Shown one piece after another: positions 28,501 through 40,619 of a stretch of DNA of 64,000 bases. Source of the stretch: Sycobia sp. Sy_11 (Eukaryota; Arthropoda; Insecta; Hymenoptera; Epichrysomallidae). The stretch's first letter is position 1. Each line of letters begins with the position of its first letter. The stretch is from NCBI GenBank assembly GCA_018907035.1, contig JACCIC010000097.1, forward strand, positions 365,001-429,000, written 5' to 3'. The translations under genes were made by a program, and so were the position numbers. A model generated the notes under the pieces. The model was not told the origin of the DNA. It did no database searches and saw only the letters and a list, made by a program, of their open reading frames with translations.

Positions 28501-29655
28501 TATACGTTAGTAGTGAAAAATAACAGCGAACTGAGTTGGGCAAATGAGAAGAATACATCGCGCCGTATGGACTATGCTATAATAATCTCTGAGTAAAAGG
28601 ACATAAATTTTGTCAGATGGCTATAGCAAAGCTTTTCCAAAATTTTGCAAAAATAACACACATACGCGCGCGGATACATCTAGCACTCATGCTAAGTCAT
28701 AAAGCGAAATATTATGAGTAACAATGATGCCCATTGTACTATGTGTAAATTTATAAGTTAATTTTTAACGAAGTAAATAATCAACTTCTATATCCTTGTG
28801 AAATATACTAGATACTTGTCTAAAACTTGTTCTTATCTTTATACGAAATGAGCAGTAAGTTAAATCGATTTAATATCACTTAAATAATCATTATTGTAAA
28901 TTTAAGTTGTCCTAAAAACAATTTATATAACATATTATCATATAATAGTATTAAATATATTAATAAAGTATAACCTCGGCTTCATCTTAAGTATAAATTA
29001 CTATTTATCATTAATCATATCGTGTATGGTTCAGTTTCTTTTAACTTAATATTATTTGTTCACAAAATAATAATCAGTTATTCTACATTCTACTGTACAT
29101 CGGTGTTAAATCATCAGCCTCTAGTGCATACCAGACAAAATTTTCTGCCCCTTATATTATAAGGCTGTTTCAAGTACTAACTATAGCTCAGAAATTGAGA
29201 ACAAGTCACTGAACCAGCTGTCCAGTTAATAGTATTTTTAGACCCAACAAATTTCCGTACACAATACCTTCATTAGCCATAGGGAAACCTGAAGCGGTGT
29301 TAGATGAAAATTTAGATGAAAAAAAAAAAACGAGTTTATTCAAAATAAGGAAAGCTTTTTTTAAGTTAAGAATAAATATATTCGCGATAATAAAATATTT
29401 ACCACTGATAAATATTTCATAGTGAGCTGAAAGAAGCATATTATTATTTTCTAAACCTTTAATTTTTTTATAGCTAATTAAAAACATTTGATCAACAATT
29501 TAAAATAAAATAATTATTAATATAAAATAGACGATATATTGTGAAAAGGTAGAATTGTTTTTTTTTAATTCATAAATTACACATAACACACATACACACA
29601 GGCGCGCGCGCGTGTATATGTTTTTCTTAAATATTTCATTGTCAATTATGATTCT

Positions 29656-29720
<65 letters not shown>

Positions 29721-32700
29721 ATATATATAAATTGTATATATTCTTTACTTTGTTGAAAATAAATTTTATTAAATTAACTTTTACTTAAAACAATATTTAT
29801 TTTAATAAAACAATAAAATAATAAAAATAATAAGCGCCTAGTAAAAACATTGATAGAAAACAAAAATTTTTAAAGTTTCTAAATATATACACTATATATC
29901 AGTAATTAATCATTTCAATAGTTTTCATAAAGATCTGCAATAACGCTAAATTAAATATTCTTGTTTACTAGCTAATACGCACGCATTAACACATGCGCGC
30001 GCTCCTGGCAGCTGCGCCGCGTTTTAAAACCCATACTACACCCTAATATGAACATTTTTTCAATACAATCATAATGTAGTACGTTTGTAAAGTTAAGTTT
30101 ACAGTATGATAATTATTCAAGAAAGCATCATTAATCAGATAATAGTAATTACAAATGGATAAAACATTATATAAACAGTTACTTTACTGATTAAAAATAT
30201 ACTGGACTTTTTATTCTTTGCTAGCTTCTTTTCAAGAATTTATTTATAGTTTTTGAAGTAGAAAAATTAGTAATTTTTTGTTTGAATTTTTATTTTGTCC
30301 AATAATTTCATATTATCATAAGATTCTACTCATTTAAATATTTATTTTCATTAAAAATTTGTAAAACCCATTTTATCCTCGATTTTATCGGACGATCCAT
30401 TACGCCCCAGAATCCCATATAAACTCCCTGAACTTGCTGACAGCATTGAAGTCTCGATTAAAACTTCAATTTCATGATTTCCCATAAATACCTTAAAGAA
30501 GACAGTAAATAACAAAAGGCGTCATTGAATCAAATATGCATCCATTGCTATCTCTGGGCACGTAATTTAATAAAATAGTCGCACGAAGAAAGTTCGAGAA
30601 TCTTACCGGAGAATCGACTGCTGTTCTTAATATGCCTAGATTGCGAAAAATATTCTGTTAAGAATAAATGACTGAACCATTATTCGTGCCTATAAATAAA
30701 ATGCGCGACATTGTCGCACGCGAATCGCCCTCGCAATTTTCAATAATCTACCGCTTTCAAGGACTATACCACACGAAGAACAAAACGCTGCGACGCCATT
30801 CTATTATATCGTGAAATAATTTCATAAGGCTTTAGAGCCTCGCGCGCAGAGATCTCAAGGTATAGCGCCGGCTTTATGGGTGACCATCCTGACATATACA
30901 TTTATACATGTTCGCCCACTCGCCTGAATATTTTGCTTTTGCAGCCTCCTTTTCGCTCTTTCCGTTGTGTCAGTGACTCAAAGTGCTGCAGAATTTTTTA
31001 TTTCTTAAATTTTGTTCTGAGTAATGGCTATATTTATATATCCAAAGAATCGTGTGTAGGATATGCCTTCAATTATGACCGCTCAATTCATAAAATTATA
31101 TATCTTAAAAGTTTCTTTAAGTCCCAAAAATTATTTAATTAATAAATTATTTATTAAACTTGGATCCATTATTCAATTATAGTTCTTTAAAGTACTCTGA
31201 TATTTATGAATTATTACTTTAAATTATTAAATTTAGAATAGACTACGTAATAAGGAAAGAGTTTCGTAATGTCACTTTAATTTCACAATACATTCTCTTT
31301 TAATTTATTAAATACGAGACATATAAAATAGAAAGTCCTCGCTAAATTTAAATTGATGCAGATCAGCAAGTCAGCATTCATAAAATCATTGGAAAGTGCT
31401 TGCATTATGAAATTTTGTAACAAATTTGTCTTTTCTGAATTTTTGATTATTTAGAAAGTTGATCTAATTATATTCGATGTAAAGTATAATTTTCATTTAA
31501 TTAAATAGTCCATATATTAATTCAGAGCGAATGAGATGCTATAGAATAATAATAATATATCTTTGCCCAATTCTTGGAAATATTTTTACTTAAATAATAT
31601 AGAATTATATTTTTAATACACATTATATCATTTGTTGCTATAAGTTTTTTATGTTTAGTATAATATCTTTCCTCGTTAATGGTATAAATAGTGTTATTTT
31701 CCTACTTATAATTCAATAATTTTTCTCTAATTTAGTTACATCTTTTGCGAAGTTATTTGGGAAAAATGTGTAATTTGAATTTATAAAAGATTTAAAATCT
31801 TCTATATTATCATGCCTTTTTGCAAAAATTTTAGTCTTGCATGAACTAAGTATTAGAAAGTAATCTATTCTTCATAAGAATTATATTAACCATTTAGAAT
31901 AATTATATAACAAAATATGATGTACATTTTATGATAAATATCAAGACCGTAGAAGTCGGATAATTACTTCTTCCTTATCTTGTTATTATTCCTAAATAAA
32001 TACAATGCCTGCTTCTTTATTATACAAGTGTTGCATAAAGAGTGAAATTATTAGTCTATTCCCTTACGAGCTCAGTTTTTTGCCATATTAAAGAGAAACA
32101 AAATATTGTCTCTTTCTCGAGCGATTTTTTAATCCTTTAGTTAACAACTCCTATTGAACTTTAATTAATCCTTATGCAGAAAATATTGGAATTATGTATT
32201 ATTACGCTAATGTTACGCTTACCAATTCGCGCTTTAAGTACAATATATATATATATATATTATACATGTAACTCAATTGTAAATGGTTCGGAAAGACAAC
32301 TTTTTCGATTTCGTTTTTGAACATTACTTTTAAATAAATGTGAATATATTATAAAAGAATAAATATATACCAGTAACTAATTTTAGACGTAAAAATTTCA
32401 AAGAACGTACAGTTAAAACAGTATCAACACAAATTTTTAAAGAAATTCTTAAAGAAATATAAAAATAATATGAAATTCTCTCTTCTTTCAGAGCCGAAAC
32501 TAACGGTGAAAAAAAAGAAAAAGAAAAGGAGAAGAAAAAAGGCAAGTATACATTTAATTGAAGTTATTATCAGCTCCCAGAAAAATTTTATTCAAAATTT
32601 TAATATTTTTAATGCATTTTTCATTAGTAATATATAAATATACAGATTCTTTATATCAACACAAAGTAATAAATTTTCTGGATAAAAATTTTGTTCAACT

Positions 32701-35700
32701 ATATATAGTAAATTAACATTTCTTCAAACTCATATAATAATAAATAAGATTGCAGGCTCACAAACATTAATAATTTTCTTGTATTAAATTTATAACCGTA
32801 GCCATTTCTTAAACGTATTGTTCATTTTTGACTTTCTATTAATGATATTTTCTGCAAAAATATAAGCTTTAGTTTTTTGTAGTCCCTCGATGAATTATTT
32901 TTCTATTGTAAGATAGACTGATTATTTTTAAAGCAAATATATTATAGTATTCAACTATAGGTATTTAAAATATAATGTTAAATTTTAAATTCTGTATGTA
33001 GCTTAAGCTCTTTCCCACAATTAATAATTATTTATATATAGTTATAATCGTTAGATTTGACGCAACTCTAAGTAAATCGTTTTCTATAATTATTGTTTAT
33101 TATCTTGTTTACTAAGTTACATTAATAATGTAAGTTTCGTCAGAGCTTGATAACTTAAATAATATAAATGAAAGCTTAGTATTCGTTCACACGTTAAAAT
33201 TATTAAATGTAAACTCGGATATTATTTATTCTCATTTTACTGCAGTAAGTTGCTCTAATAGAGTTGCTATAAATTTCTGTATATAGCAAATGGCTCGCAT
33301 TTAATAAATGTTTTAAAAATATTTGTTCCATACATGCGATTATTTGTTAAATAACGCTTTAATGCTGATATAAAATTCGTAATGTTGTTATTAAATCTTA
33401 CTGTATTAATTCTTACTTTTAAATGTATTCAAAATAATCCAAGCAATAGATCTATCATCATTTATAATTACATGCAATTGTTTATTTGACTTTATAAAAG
33501 CGAAAGAAAATTGTGTAGATTTATGAAAAGTGTCTTAAAATATAATCGGAAAGTTTGAAAATTACAACTTTTACCTTCCGATTTTACTTTAAAAATTGAA
33601 GAGACTTAATTATAATAACACCAGATATATTTAATCTTTTTGCCATTTTAGAAGATGCCGTCCAACCACACTGTCACATCACGCTCAAGTGTACCCGCGA
33701 GGTGAGTGACTCTTCCGACATTCGTTCGCGGCTGCCGCTGCAGCTGTGACTTTTATTTTTAGATTGTCTTCCGTAAGGGTAAAAGAAGAAAAATGCATTC
33801 TATTCGATTAATGCCAGTAGCTTTAAATCATTGTAAAGTTACGTGGAGCATTTAAAAGTGAAGCTGCGCCTCTTCTATAGATCTAGAAAAAGAACGGATA
33901 AAAGACTGAAATCGTTAACTAAATCTCTCAGCTGTGAATGCCAGAAATAATTTACAATTGTCCGGTGTAATGTAGCAATAGGTTATCGTATGTTACTTCT
34001 GTTTTTTATTTTACTTTTTGAAGATGAGTATTTAACTTTATTGCTTTTTATTGAACGTAGCTTTTTTCGAACATTGTGTAAAGATAAGATTATTTACAAA
34101 CAACATAAAAATTAAAATAATATGGCATTGTCGTGCAATCTTTTCAATGATTATTGGTCGGGATTTGATCCAGATGAAATGAGGTAATCTATAATTATCT
34201 CCGACATGAGCCTTGTAAAGTTTACGATTTAACACCGTCACTTTCTCGACATATCGTACTTTATTACTTTTGACCGTAGGACTATTCTGTAATTATAAAT
34301 AATAATTTAATTGGATATATTTTATATTCGGAAAGATGTTTTTTTCATAAAAGAACCCTACCTTTAATGCTGCATTCGAATAAAAGAATAAGATTTAAAG
34401 CAAAAAAAATTCTAATGAAACTATACAGTTATGAAAATGTATAGTTTTTTAATTGACTACACGGTATATCCCATTTATTTAGAAGAAATCACTAATTTAC
34501 AGAAAGCATCATAAATTGGGAATGGCAGAGCGTTAGATACTGAAACTTTGCAGGACTCATTTTGGAGATAATCCGAATTACGTCGCTGAATCTCCTATTC
34601 GTCGCCCAAATTTAATAAATTCTTCTTGTTTGTCATATTATTAAATTAATATAAACGATAAATAAAATTTATATATAAGCTCGAGGCGATATTCTGCTTG
34701 ACAAGATAAAAGGAAAGTAATAGTATTAAAAAAAATTGCTATTATATTCATTTACTATAATACTAAGAATAGTATACTAGAAGTTGAATGATATCGGGAA
34801 ATTACTCTTATATTATCTCTAAAATTGAAAGAGTAAAAGTTCGTTACGATGAAACGAAGTATCATTCCTTATGGAGCGTTATTTTTTTATTTAAATTAAT
34901 ATAAATAATAAACATATACTTATTTAGAAAAACTAAATTATTAATACCAAGAAAAATATTAATTTTTGTATTTAGTTAATATATTCTTAATTGAAATAAA
35001 GACTTATGTGTATTGTACACATAATATTTTTATTTCACATAAAAAAATTTTCTGTTTCTTGAAGACAACATTTACTGATTTTAATTTATTTAATATTAAT
35101 GCATGAATAATAATATTGATATTAACTACGATATTATTTTTTAGCAATATATTGATTATTTTAATAAACTTATAATAACTTATTAACTGAGGAGTTATAT
35201 ATATGGCTGACTATTTAATTTGCTGTATTATAAAAACCACCAAGACAATTTTCTAGTATACGTAAAAAATCGAGAAAAACGATTTCAACAGAAATTAAAC
35301 AATTTTTATTCATTCCGAACTAATAAAACTTACGTTTGTTTTATTTTTGTTTTGATTTACAGTGCTAGAGCAAAAACACCTCAGAAACTGCAATCGAGGT
35401 ATAAAATAATAGTTTTTTTTAAAACATAGTTTTCGATGTTGTGATATGTTGAAAGATTTTGTTAAAAATATATATGCCAAATTCTGCTCTTATCGGATAA
35501 ATAGTTTTTAGATAATTAAAATTTAAACACTTTTCATTACAAAACTTTGTAAGCTCAAAATAAAAAAATAGGTACATAGGACAATTTTATAAAAAATTGT
35601 ACAAAGGTGATTCATAAGTCGTATATAGATATAAGTATAGGACCATTCAGGCAGAACTTTTTTTCAGTGAAAATCCCGAATAGTGGATATATTATTTTAT

Positions 35701-36486
35701 TTTTATTTAACTTCTATATAATAATTTATCTTCTATTCTCAATATATAGGATTTGTTTTAAAACTGAGACAGTTAAAATTTTCAAGATTAACGTATTAAT
35801 ATAGATAAAAAGTTAGGAATTGTTTCTGACTACTGAAGCTGTGTTTCGAAATCAATATAGTAAAGTTTTTAATCTTACCGCATCTAAGCCACATGGCACC
35901 GGCGTAAGCAATGCATTTGTACATTATATAATAGATTTTATGCAGAAAATTTGGATGTTTAATCAAAATTTTTAATCACGCTAATAAGAATATTGTATCA
36001 ATAAGTTTATTTCTACATTGAAAAAAAATTGAAAATTTGATAAGTGTTTTTTCGTGCTACGTTCATTTTTATTTTTATATTTACTATCAAATATAGTTTT
36101 ACTTGTCAATTAGTTAAATACTACGAATAGATAACTGAAAATTTATAAAATTAATATAATGATTAAATTTGAATTGAGGCCTACGATGGCTTGATCGCTA
36201 GAGCGAAGGACTAGTAACTCGGTGATCCGAGTTCAAATCCCGGTCTCGGCCGATTGACACAGGCACCGCTGTAATAATTTACATGTGTTTTGTTTACAAA
36301 CACATCGTAGACTTCCTTCGCTGATTAGCACCGAAAATTGGAAGCATAAATAAAGCGACGTTAAAGAACATAAAAAAAAAAAAACAAAAAAAAAATTTGA
36401 ATTGTTATCCTTACAATTCAAATGTGAGACAATATACAATACGCGTTTTCCTAATAATATTATGAAAAAGACATAGTATAAAAGCA

Positions 36487-36547
<61 letters not shown>

Positions 36548-38203
36548 TCAAAAATTGTTATGAATCAATTTAATCGATGTTTATTCATACTTCATGTTTG
36601 TAATAAATGAAAATTTCAAATAAAATACTTTTGAAATCGATGCATAAACTCTAAAATTAGTTTGCACCATTTTTTTTAAACTGAAAATCTTATTATTCGT
36701 CTTGGATCATCAGACGCTGACTTTACTGTATTAATTTCGGAGCACAGCTCTCGACAGCTCCAGTAATCAGAAACCGCTCCTAATCGTCTATAGATGCGAA
36801 TAACAAAATTTTGTATAATTGAAAATTGCGTCGGTTTTGTTTCTGAACATACACATCGATGCATACATTAATGGAAAACGCCTTTTCTTGAAAAAATTCG
36901 GCAAAAATAGATAAAAATCACAATTGTGCAAAAACTGATTATCCAATTAAAACCTGCTTTTGCATAAATAAAACAACCTATATCGATAGCTAATGGTAGT
37001 AGTATAATATTATTTTCTTTCGTAATGCAGAATACTTCATCATCTCTTTTACTAAAAATTTTAGGTATGAAAGTACTTATGCCTCCTCCTATTGCAAGAG
37101 ATCAATTTTACTAAAAAAGTTTTCATCGTGTAGTCGTTACTCGCGGAAGCTAGATTTTTATGCTGGTCAGGTCATAAAAAGATGATGCGTAATATTTTAA
37201 TGAAGTTTTTAATTTAATTTTTCCTAATTAGTTTAGTATCAGTTACAATAACATGTTCATTTTCTTCTTCTTACCCCACATGAACTAATATAAAGAAAAG
37301 TATTTTGCAGAGATTTTTTAAATAATTTTAAAATTCGATTAAGAGATCCTCACATTTTTATTCTATAGTCTTGTAAAGAGTTTGAGTTAAATTACAGATC
37401 AATTTTCTCATCGAACTTGTCACACATCTGATGAAAAGAATTTTCAAAAATGCGACGATATACAACGAATAAATTATTGCAATTGAATAGAAATTAATCT
37501 AGGATTGACTTAAATTATAGTTATTAATTGAAACATTAAAACCAAAATTTAATTTATCAATATATATTCCATTTTAAATTTTCTAGATTTACGAATTCTG
37601 TAGTATATAAATTAAGTGAAATATATTTTCATTTAGAAGATTTATTTTGTAATTAAGAAAAAAACAGTCATTCTCTATGATAGATATATATTCACCAAAC
37701 TAATCGTGACTCCCTGTATATGTATCTCGTTTATTTTTCAGATCGCAGGATTCAACGGCTTAAGCGACGCACTCAAAAGACTTGATTTTTTATCAGCGGT
37801 ACATGATTGTCGGCGCTTTAATTACATAGTGCGTCTCCTCGATCTTTTGGTGAGCCATCGAATGGGTGGCCTGAGCGGCTGCGCTCAGCGCGTGCTCTTC
37901 AACATGCTTGAGGAGGTCGCATTAGAAGGTGACTATGATCAATTAAGCTTTCGTAAAACATTTCATAATTTCGTTTCAAAGTGAATAATAGTTTTTTTTT
38001 TTAATTACTTTGAATACCGAGTATCCTGTTGCCCAAACCATCCAATTATTTGTGGTCAGAAAAAATTTACTTAACTTTGAACAATTTAATATTATTTTTT
38101 CAAATGGACTCTTACTTCCTTATGAAATATGCTTTAATATTATAATTTTTAAAAAATGAACTGCTTCAACTCTAAAGAATTATAATTTTGTATATAATAT
38201 CTT

Positions 38204-38271
<68 letters not shown>

Positions 38272-39245
38272 ATCTATATAATATATATATATATAGTTTT
38301 GTGGTGAATATCTGTGGTGAATAAAATATTTTATTTATAAACATTCTATTGAATATGTTAGCACACTCGACCAAGTTAAGTGCGTATTATGAAAATAATC
38401 TTGTCTTGTGACTGAGGTTATTTATACGACTTACTATGTAGAATTTTCTTTATAAATTTAATTGTATAAATATCAATTGAAAAAAGATAATTTATAAATA
38501 TTGTTCAGATTTTAAGAAAATAGGGAATAAAAATTACTTAACGAATAAGGGTTTTTAAATTTTTAGTTTATGTATGAAGATTGTCAATTCAAGTTAGAAA
38601 TTATCTACTAAAGTATTGGAAACAATTCTTTTGGTTGATAATTAAATAAAAAAAATTTTATGACTTGATGAATGCAATTTATGATTTATTTTTCTTCTTA
38701 TAGTGTCCTTATCGCAACAACAAACTGGGAGATTGCGCAGACTTATAGAACGGGTCCGAGCTTTTAGTGCCGGCTGCTGTTGGGGAGGAAGACCGCTCGG
38801 ATCAGTAATTCTGTGGGAAAAACATAAAGCTGCCCTAGATAGAATATTGCAGATTGCTTCCTCAATAACGATAACTCAGGTTTTTTTTCTATCTATCATA
38901 TTCAAAATATAAGCATCAGCATATACAAAATGTACAAGGTTAAAACCGAGTGTTACACTGTTTAAATATCAGCCAATGGCTTCTGATGATTGTATATTCG
39001 GACTAAAGTACAGTCATTTCAATTTGTTTAAATTCAGACAGTTTAAATTATATATAATATTAAAAAATAAAAATAAAATTCTGGTACGATTTGTTACGTT
39101 ATAAAGTTAGCCATTTTCCAAAATATACCATAAGTACTGTACGATAAATTCTATTATTATTAGGATTTATATGACTTTGATACTTGTAAAATATAGATGA
39201 GATCACTTTATAGTACCTCGACACAGGTCTCTACACACAGACACA

Positions 39246-39338
<93 letters not shown>

Positions 39339-40463
39339 GCGCGCACACGCACACATTTATATTGTCTCTACAATTTATAAATATATATTGTCCGTGATTA
39401 TTGTAGCCCGACGAGGAGCAGCAACCTCAGTGGTCGGATCTGCCCGCTGAGTGTCGTCGTGAGGTCCTGCTGCGACTGAGCGATCCCCGCGACATCGAGG
39501 CCTCCTCCGAGGCTTGTGAGCACCTGGCAGTTCTGGCGCAAGAACAGAGGATCTGGCGGGAGCTCGCCCAGTACCACTTCACGCCCCAGCAGATCGCCAC
39601 CGCCCGGCAGAACAATCCCGAAAAAGACTGGAAAACCATATTCACTATTGCCCGGAGGTGGGTGCGGTTTGATCATATATAAGTTGTATAATGTAAGGTT
39701 AAATCAGCTTCCTTCGCGTTCGTTGTCAAAATCGTCTTGCCTCGTATTTGTGTCAAAGGGAGCTGGAGAGAGAAAGGAACGACGATTGCTTCTACATAAA
39801 TTAAAAAAATAAAAGAATTTTTGTTTACTTCATATATACTTATCGAAATAGCACTAATTAAATATTTCATTTGAATCAAAGTATATTTATCAAGATAAAA
39901 TGTGGCCAAGAATTGCATCATTCGAATATATATTTAATTATTATTGTTTGGATAACTATTTAATTGGATGTCAAAAATGTATTTCAATATAGTAAAATTG
40001 AGAAGGGAACGTGAAAAAAATTGTTCTGTTGTTTAATGACAAGTTTTAAACAAGTTCCAATATTCGTAGACGACATAATAGTACCAAAACAGTTTAACAA
40101 ACGCATTACTGCGACAGAACCATTTTGTCATTTTTCCTTCCTATACCAACACCAAGTCTGTATAACTGTGCTCTACTATCTCTTCACTGTCCAAATAGAG
40201 TTTGCGTATAAGAAGCCGTGTTTAAACGGGCATAAATATAACCGCAAGAACGTTTTATTTAAAGGTCTTTCGGATTGCGAGAGGAGTACGCGGAAATGAT
40301 TCAGCTATGTAGAAACTGCCGCTGTCTATTTTGGCGATCACTCGGGCATCCGTGCATCGCCGATCAGGATCCGGCCTTCCAGGAGAAGCTCGCCGACGTC
40401 GATCGAGCCTCCCTTCACGTTCCGATTCCCCCTCAAACCTTCCTCAAGTTCTTCTCGCTGTGA
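13725..40463 (+). CDS. FBXO25: F-box only protein 25/32 (atrogin-1) orthologue, complete
   Basis: Seven exons: 13725-13846, 32492-32541, 33652-33701, 37742-37928, 38704-38879, 39407-39657 and 40265-40463. All phases agree and give 344 codons plus TGA, close to the 355 aa of human FBXO32. The N-terminus (MPF..DWRSPG..WVKT..GW) and the block [20 protein letters not shown] are family signatures. The F-box, which binds Skp1, lies in exon 6 (about residues 199-245, [20 protein letters not shown]). The last exon has the family's Cys-rich end (LCRNC..HPC) and finishes at FLKFFSL. These proteins recruit substrates to the SCF ubiquitin ligase; FBXO32 drives muscle protein breakdown in vertebrates, while the insect role is inference. 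Exon 2 encodes a Lys/Glu-rich, NLS-like stretch and ends at a GC donor (AAG|GCAAGT). Intron 1 spans 18.6 kb. The start is chosen on the conserved MPF N-terminus. Confidence 0.95.
13901..13930. repeat. (GA)n tract just inside intron 1
   Basis: About 15 GA units starting 55 bases after the exon 1 donor. Confidence 0.95.
14985..15009. repeat. Short (TA)n run
   Basis: About 12 TA units in intron 1. Confidence 0.9.
15505..15598. repeat. (CA)n/(CG)n microsatellite
   Basis: About 94 bases of alternating CA with CG interruptions at both ends, in the sense orientation of the F-box transcript. Confidence 0.95.
16114..16186. repeat. 20-bp direct repeat, spacing 53 bp
   Basis: The same 20 bases (ATTAAGATTTACATAGAGAG) occur at 16114-16133 and 16167-16186, separated by an AATTAAG-rich spacer. 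It looks like a small local duplication. Confidence 0.85.
17774..17832. repeat. (CA)n microsatellite
   Basis: Imperfect CA run with CG and CT interruptions in the first half. Confidence 0.95.
18073..18129. repeat. (TA)n microsatellite
   Basis: About 28 TA units in intron 1. Confidence 0.95.
19166..19234 (-). mobile_element. 5'-truncated SINE copy (3' end only)
   Basis: Read on the minus strand, this is the last ~55 bases of the SINE seen complete at 36177-36392 (CTGATTAGCACCG to GCGACGTTAAATAACAT), followed by an A-rich tail. It is flanked by a 10-bp duplication with one mismatch (AACGGATTAT at 19156-19165, AACAGATTAT at 19235-19244). 5' truncation with a poly-A tail is typical of LINE-mediated insertion. 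Confidence 0.8.
19922..19963. repeat. (TA)n microsatellite
   Basis: About 21 TA units, preceded by a degenerate TATAGTATATAG-rich stretch from about 19740. Confidence 0.95.
21650..22560. promoter_or_regulatory. CpG-richer island within intron 1
   Basis: GC and CpG content rise above the intron background, starting just after a poly-C run. Several conflicting open frames of 60-140 codons exist on both strands with no family resemblance and no clear splice sites. It may be an enhancer, an alternative first exon or a non-coding RNA promoter. Confidence 0.35.
23009..23033. repeat. (CAG)n trinucleotide repeat
   Basis: Eight CAG units in a purine-rich, GC-richer intronic island; no coding frame is supported across it. 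Confidence 0.95.
25196..25226. repeat. (GA)n tract
   Basis: About 15 GA units followed by an A-rich stretch. Confidence 0.95.
25390..25545. repeat. Compound (CATA)n-(CA)n-(TA)n satellite
   Basis: More than two dozen CATA tetranucleotide units run to about 25494, then a short CA run, then about 20 TA units. All six frames stay open across it because none of the units forms a stop codon in phase, which explains the many Tyr/Ile/His or Cys/Met/Val open frames here. Confidence 0.97.
27080..27560. promoter_or_regulatory. GC-richer island within intron 1
   Basis: A stretch with CpGs, pyrimidine tracts and a perfect 7-bp inverted repeat (GCAGCTA AGC TAGCTGC at 27496-27512). No supported coding frame. 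Confidence 0.3.
29658..29728. repeat. (TA)n microsatellite
   Basis: About 35 TA units with a TC interruption near the end. Confidence 0.95.
30380..30960. promoter_or_regulatory. GC-richer island within intron 1
   Basis: GC content is above the intron background, with a perfect short palindrome (GCGACATTGTCGC) near 30706. It sits about 1.5-2 kb upstream of F-box exon 2. No family-resembling frame was found. Confidence 0.3.
32542..33651 (+). other. Intron 2 of the F-box gene, GC-AG type
   Basis: It begins GCAAGT after AAG and ends TTTTAG. The exact fit of the GC donor to the extended consensus, and the restored frame on both sides, support a real GC-AG intron. The interior is AT-rich without features. 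Confidence 0.8.
36177..36392 (+). mobile_element. Complete tRNA-derived SINE with 12-bp target-site duplication
   Basis: The first ~75 bases are tRNA-like: an A-box-like region (TGGCTTGATCGCTAGAGCG) and a B-box (GAGTTCAAATCC), with ends that can pair through GGCC. A unique body of about 110 bases and an A-rich tail follow. Both sides are flanked by the identical AAATTTGAATTG (36165-36176 and 36393-36404). Related copies lie at 47941-48139 and 19166-19234. The parent tRNA could not be assigned. Confidence 0.9.
36490..36541. repeat. (TA)n microsatellite
   Basis: About 26 TA units in intron 3 of the F-box gene. Confidence 0.95.
38208..38295. repeat. (TA)n microsatellite with interruptions
   Basis: A long TA run followed by two shorter TA blocks, in intron 4 of the F-box gene. 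Confidence 0.95.
39231..39354 (+). repeat. (CA)n/(CG)n tract 52 bases upstream of exon 6
   Basis: About 120 bases of CA with two CG blocks, in the sense orientation, ending just before the acceptor region of the exon that carries the F-box. CA-rich RNA near splice sites binds hnRNP L-type proteins in animals; an effect here is inference. Confidence 0.95.
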
Positions 40464-40593
40464 ATGCGAGACCGACAGCGGCGACTGCGACGACGACGAT
40501 GGCGACGAAAGTATGATGAACGCGTGAAGAGGGTATATACAAGAGCGACAGAAGAAACTAACGCGAGGAAATTGTATTGACTGCGAAATGAAA

Positions 40594-40599
40594 AATAAA
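40594..40599 (+). terminator. Polyadenylation signal AATAAA of the F-box gene
   Basis: Canonical hexamer 131 bases after the stop codon and the first in that 3' UTR. Use of this site is inferred. Confidence 0.65.
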
Positions 40600-40619
40600 G
40601 GGAGTGTCGATGAGAAATG

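Larger units (their letters stand above)
13847..32491 (+). other. Intron 1 of the F-box gene (18.6 kb)
   Basis: No independent gene is convincing inside it. It is mostly AT-rich with many microsatellites, one 5'-truncated SINE (19.2 kb), and several blocks richer in GC and CpG at about 13.85-15.25, 21.65-22.55, 22.8-23.35, 27.1-27.55 and 30.4-30.95 kb. Those islands stand out from the surroundings and may be regulatory or alternative first exons. Confidence 0.7.
33702..37741 (+). other. Intron 3 of the F-box gene (4.0 kb)
   Basis: Begins GTGAGT, ends TTTTTCAG. It carries the complete SINE and a TA microsatellite; the rest is AT-rich with no supported gene. Confidence 0.85.

Noticed and set aside
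29110..29330. Protein-like short stretches on the minus strand in F-box intron 1
   Set aside because: Fragments in different frames with stops between and no family I can name; too weak to call a pseudogene.
36177..36252. tRNA gene candidate
   Set aside because: The tRNA-like part has mismatched stems and continues into a SINE body with an A tail and target duplication, so it is a SINE head rather than a tRNA gene.
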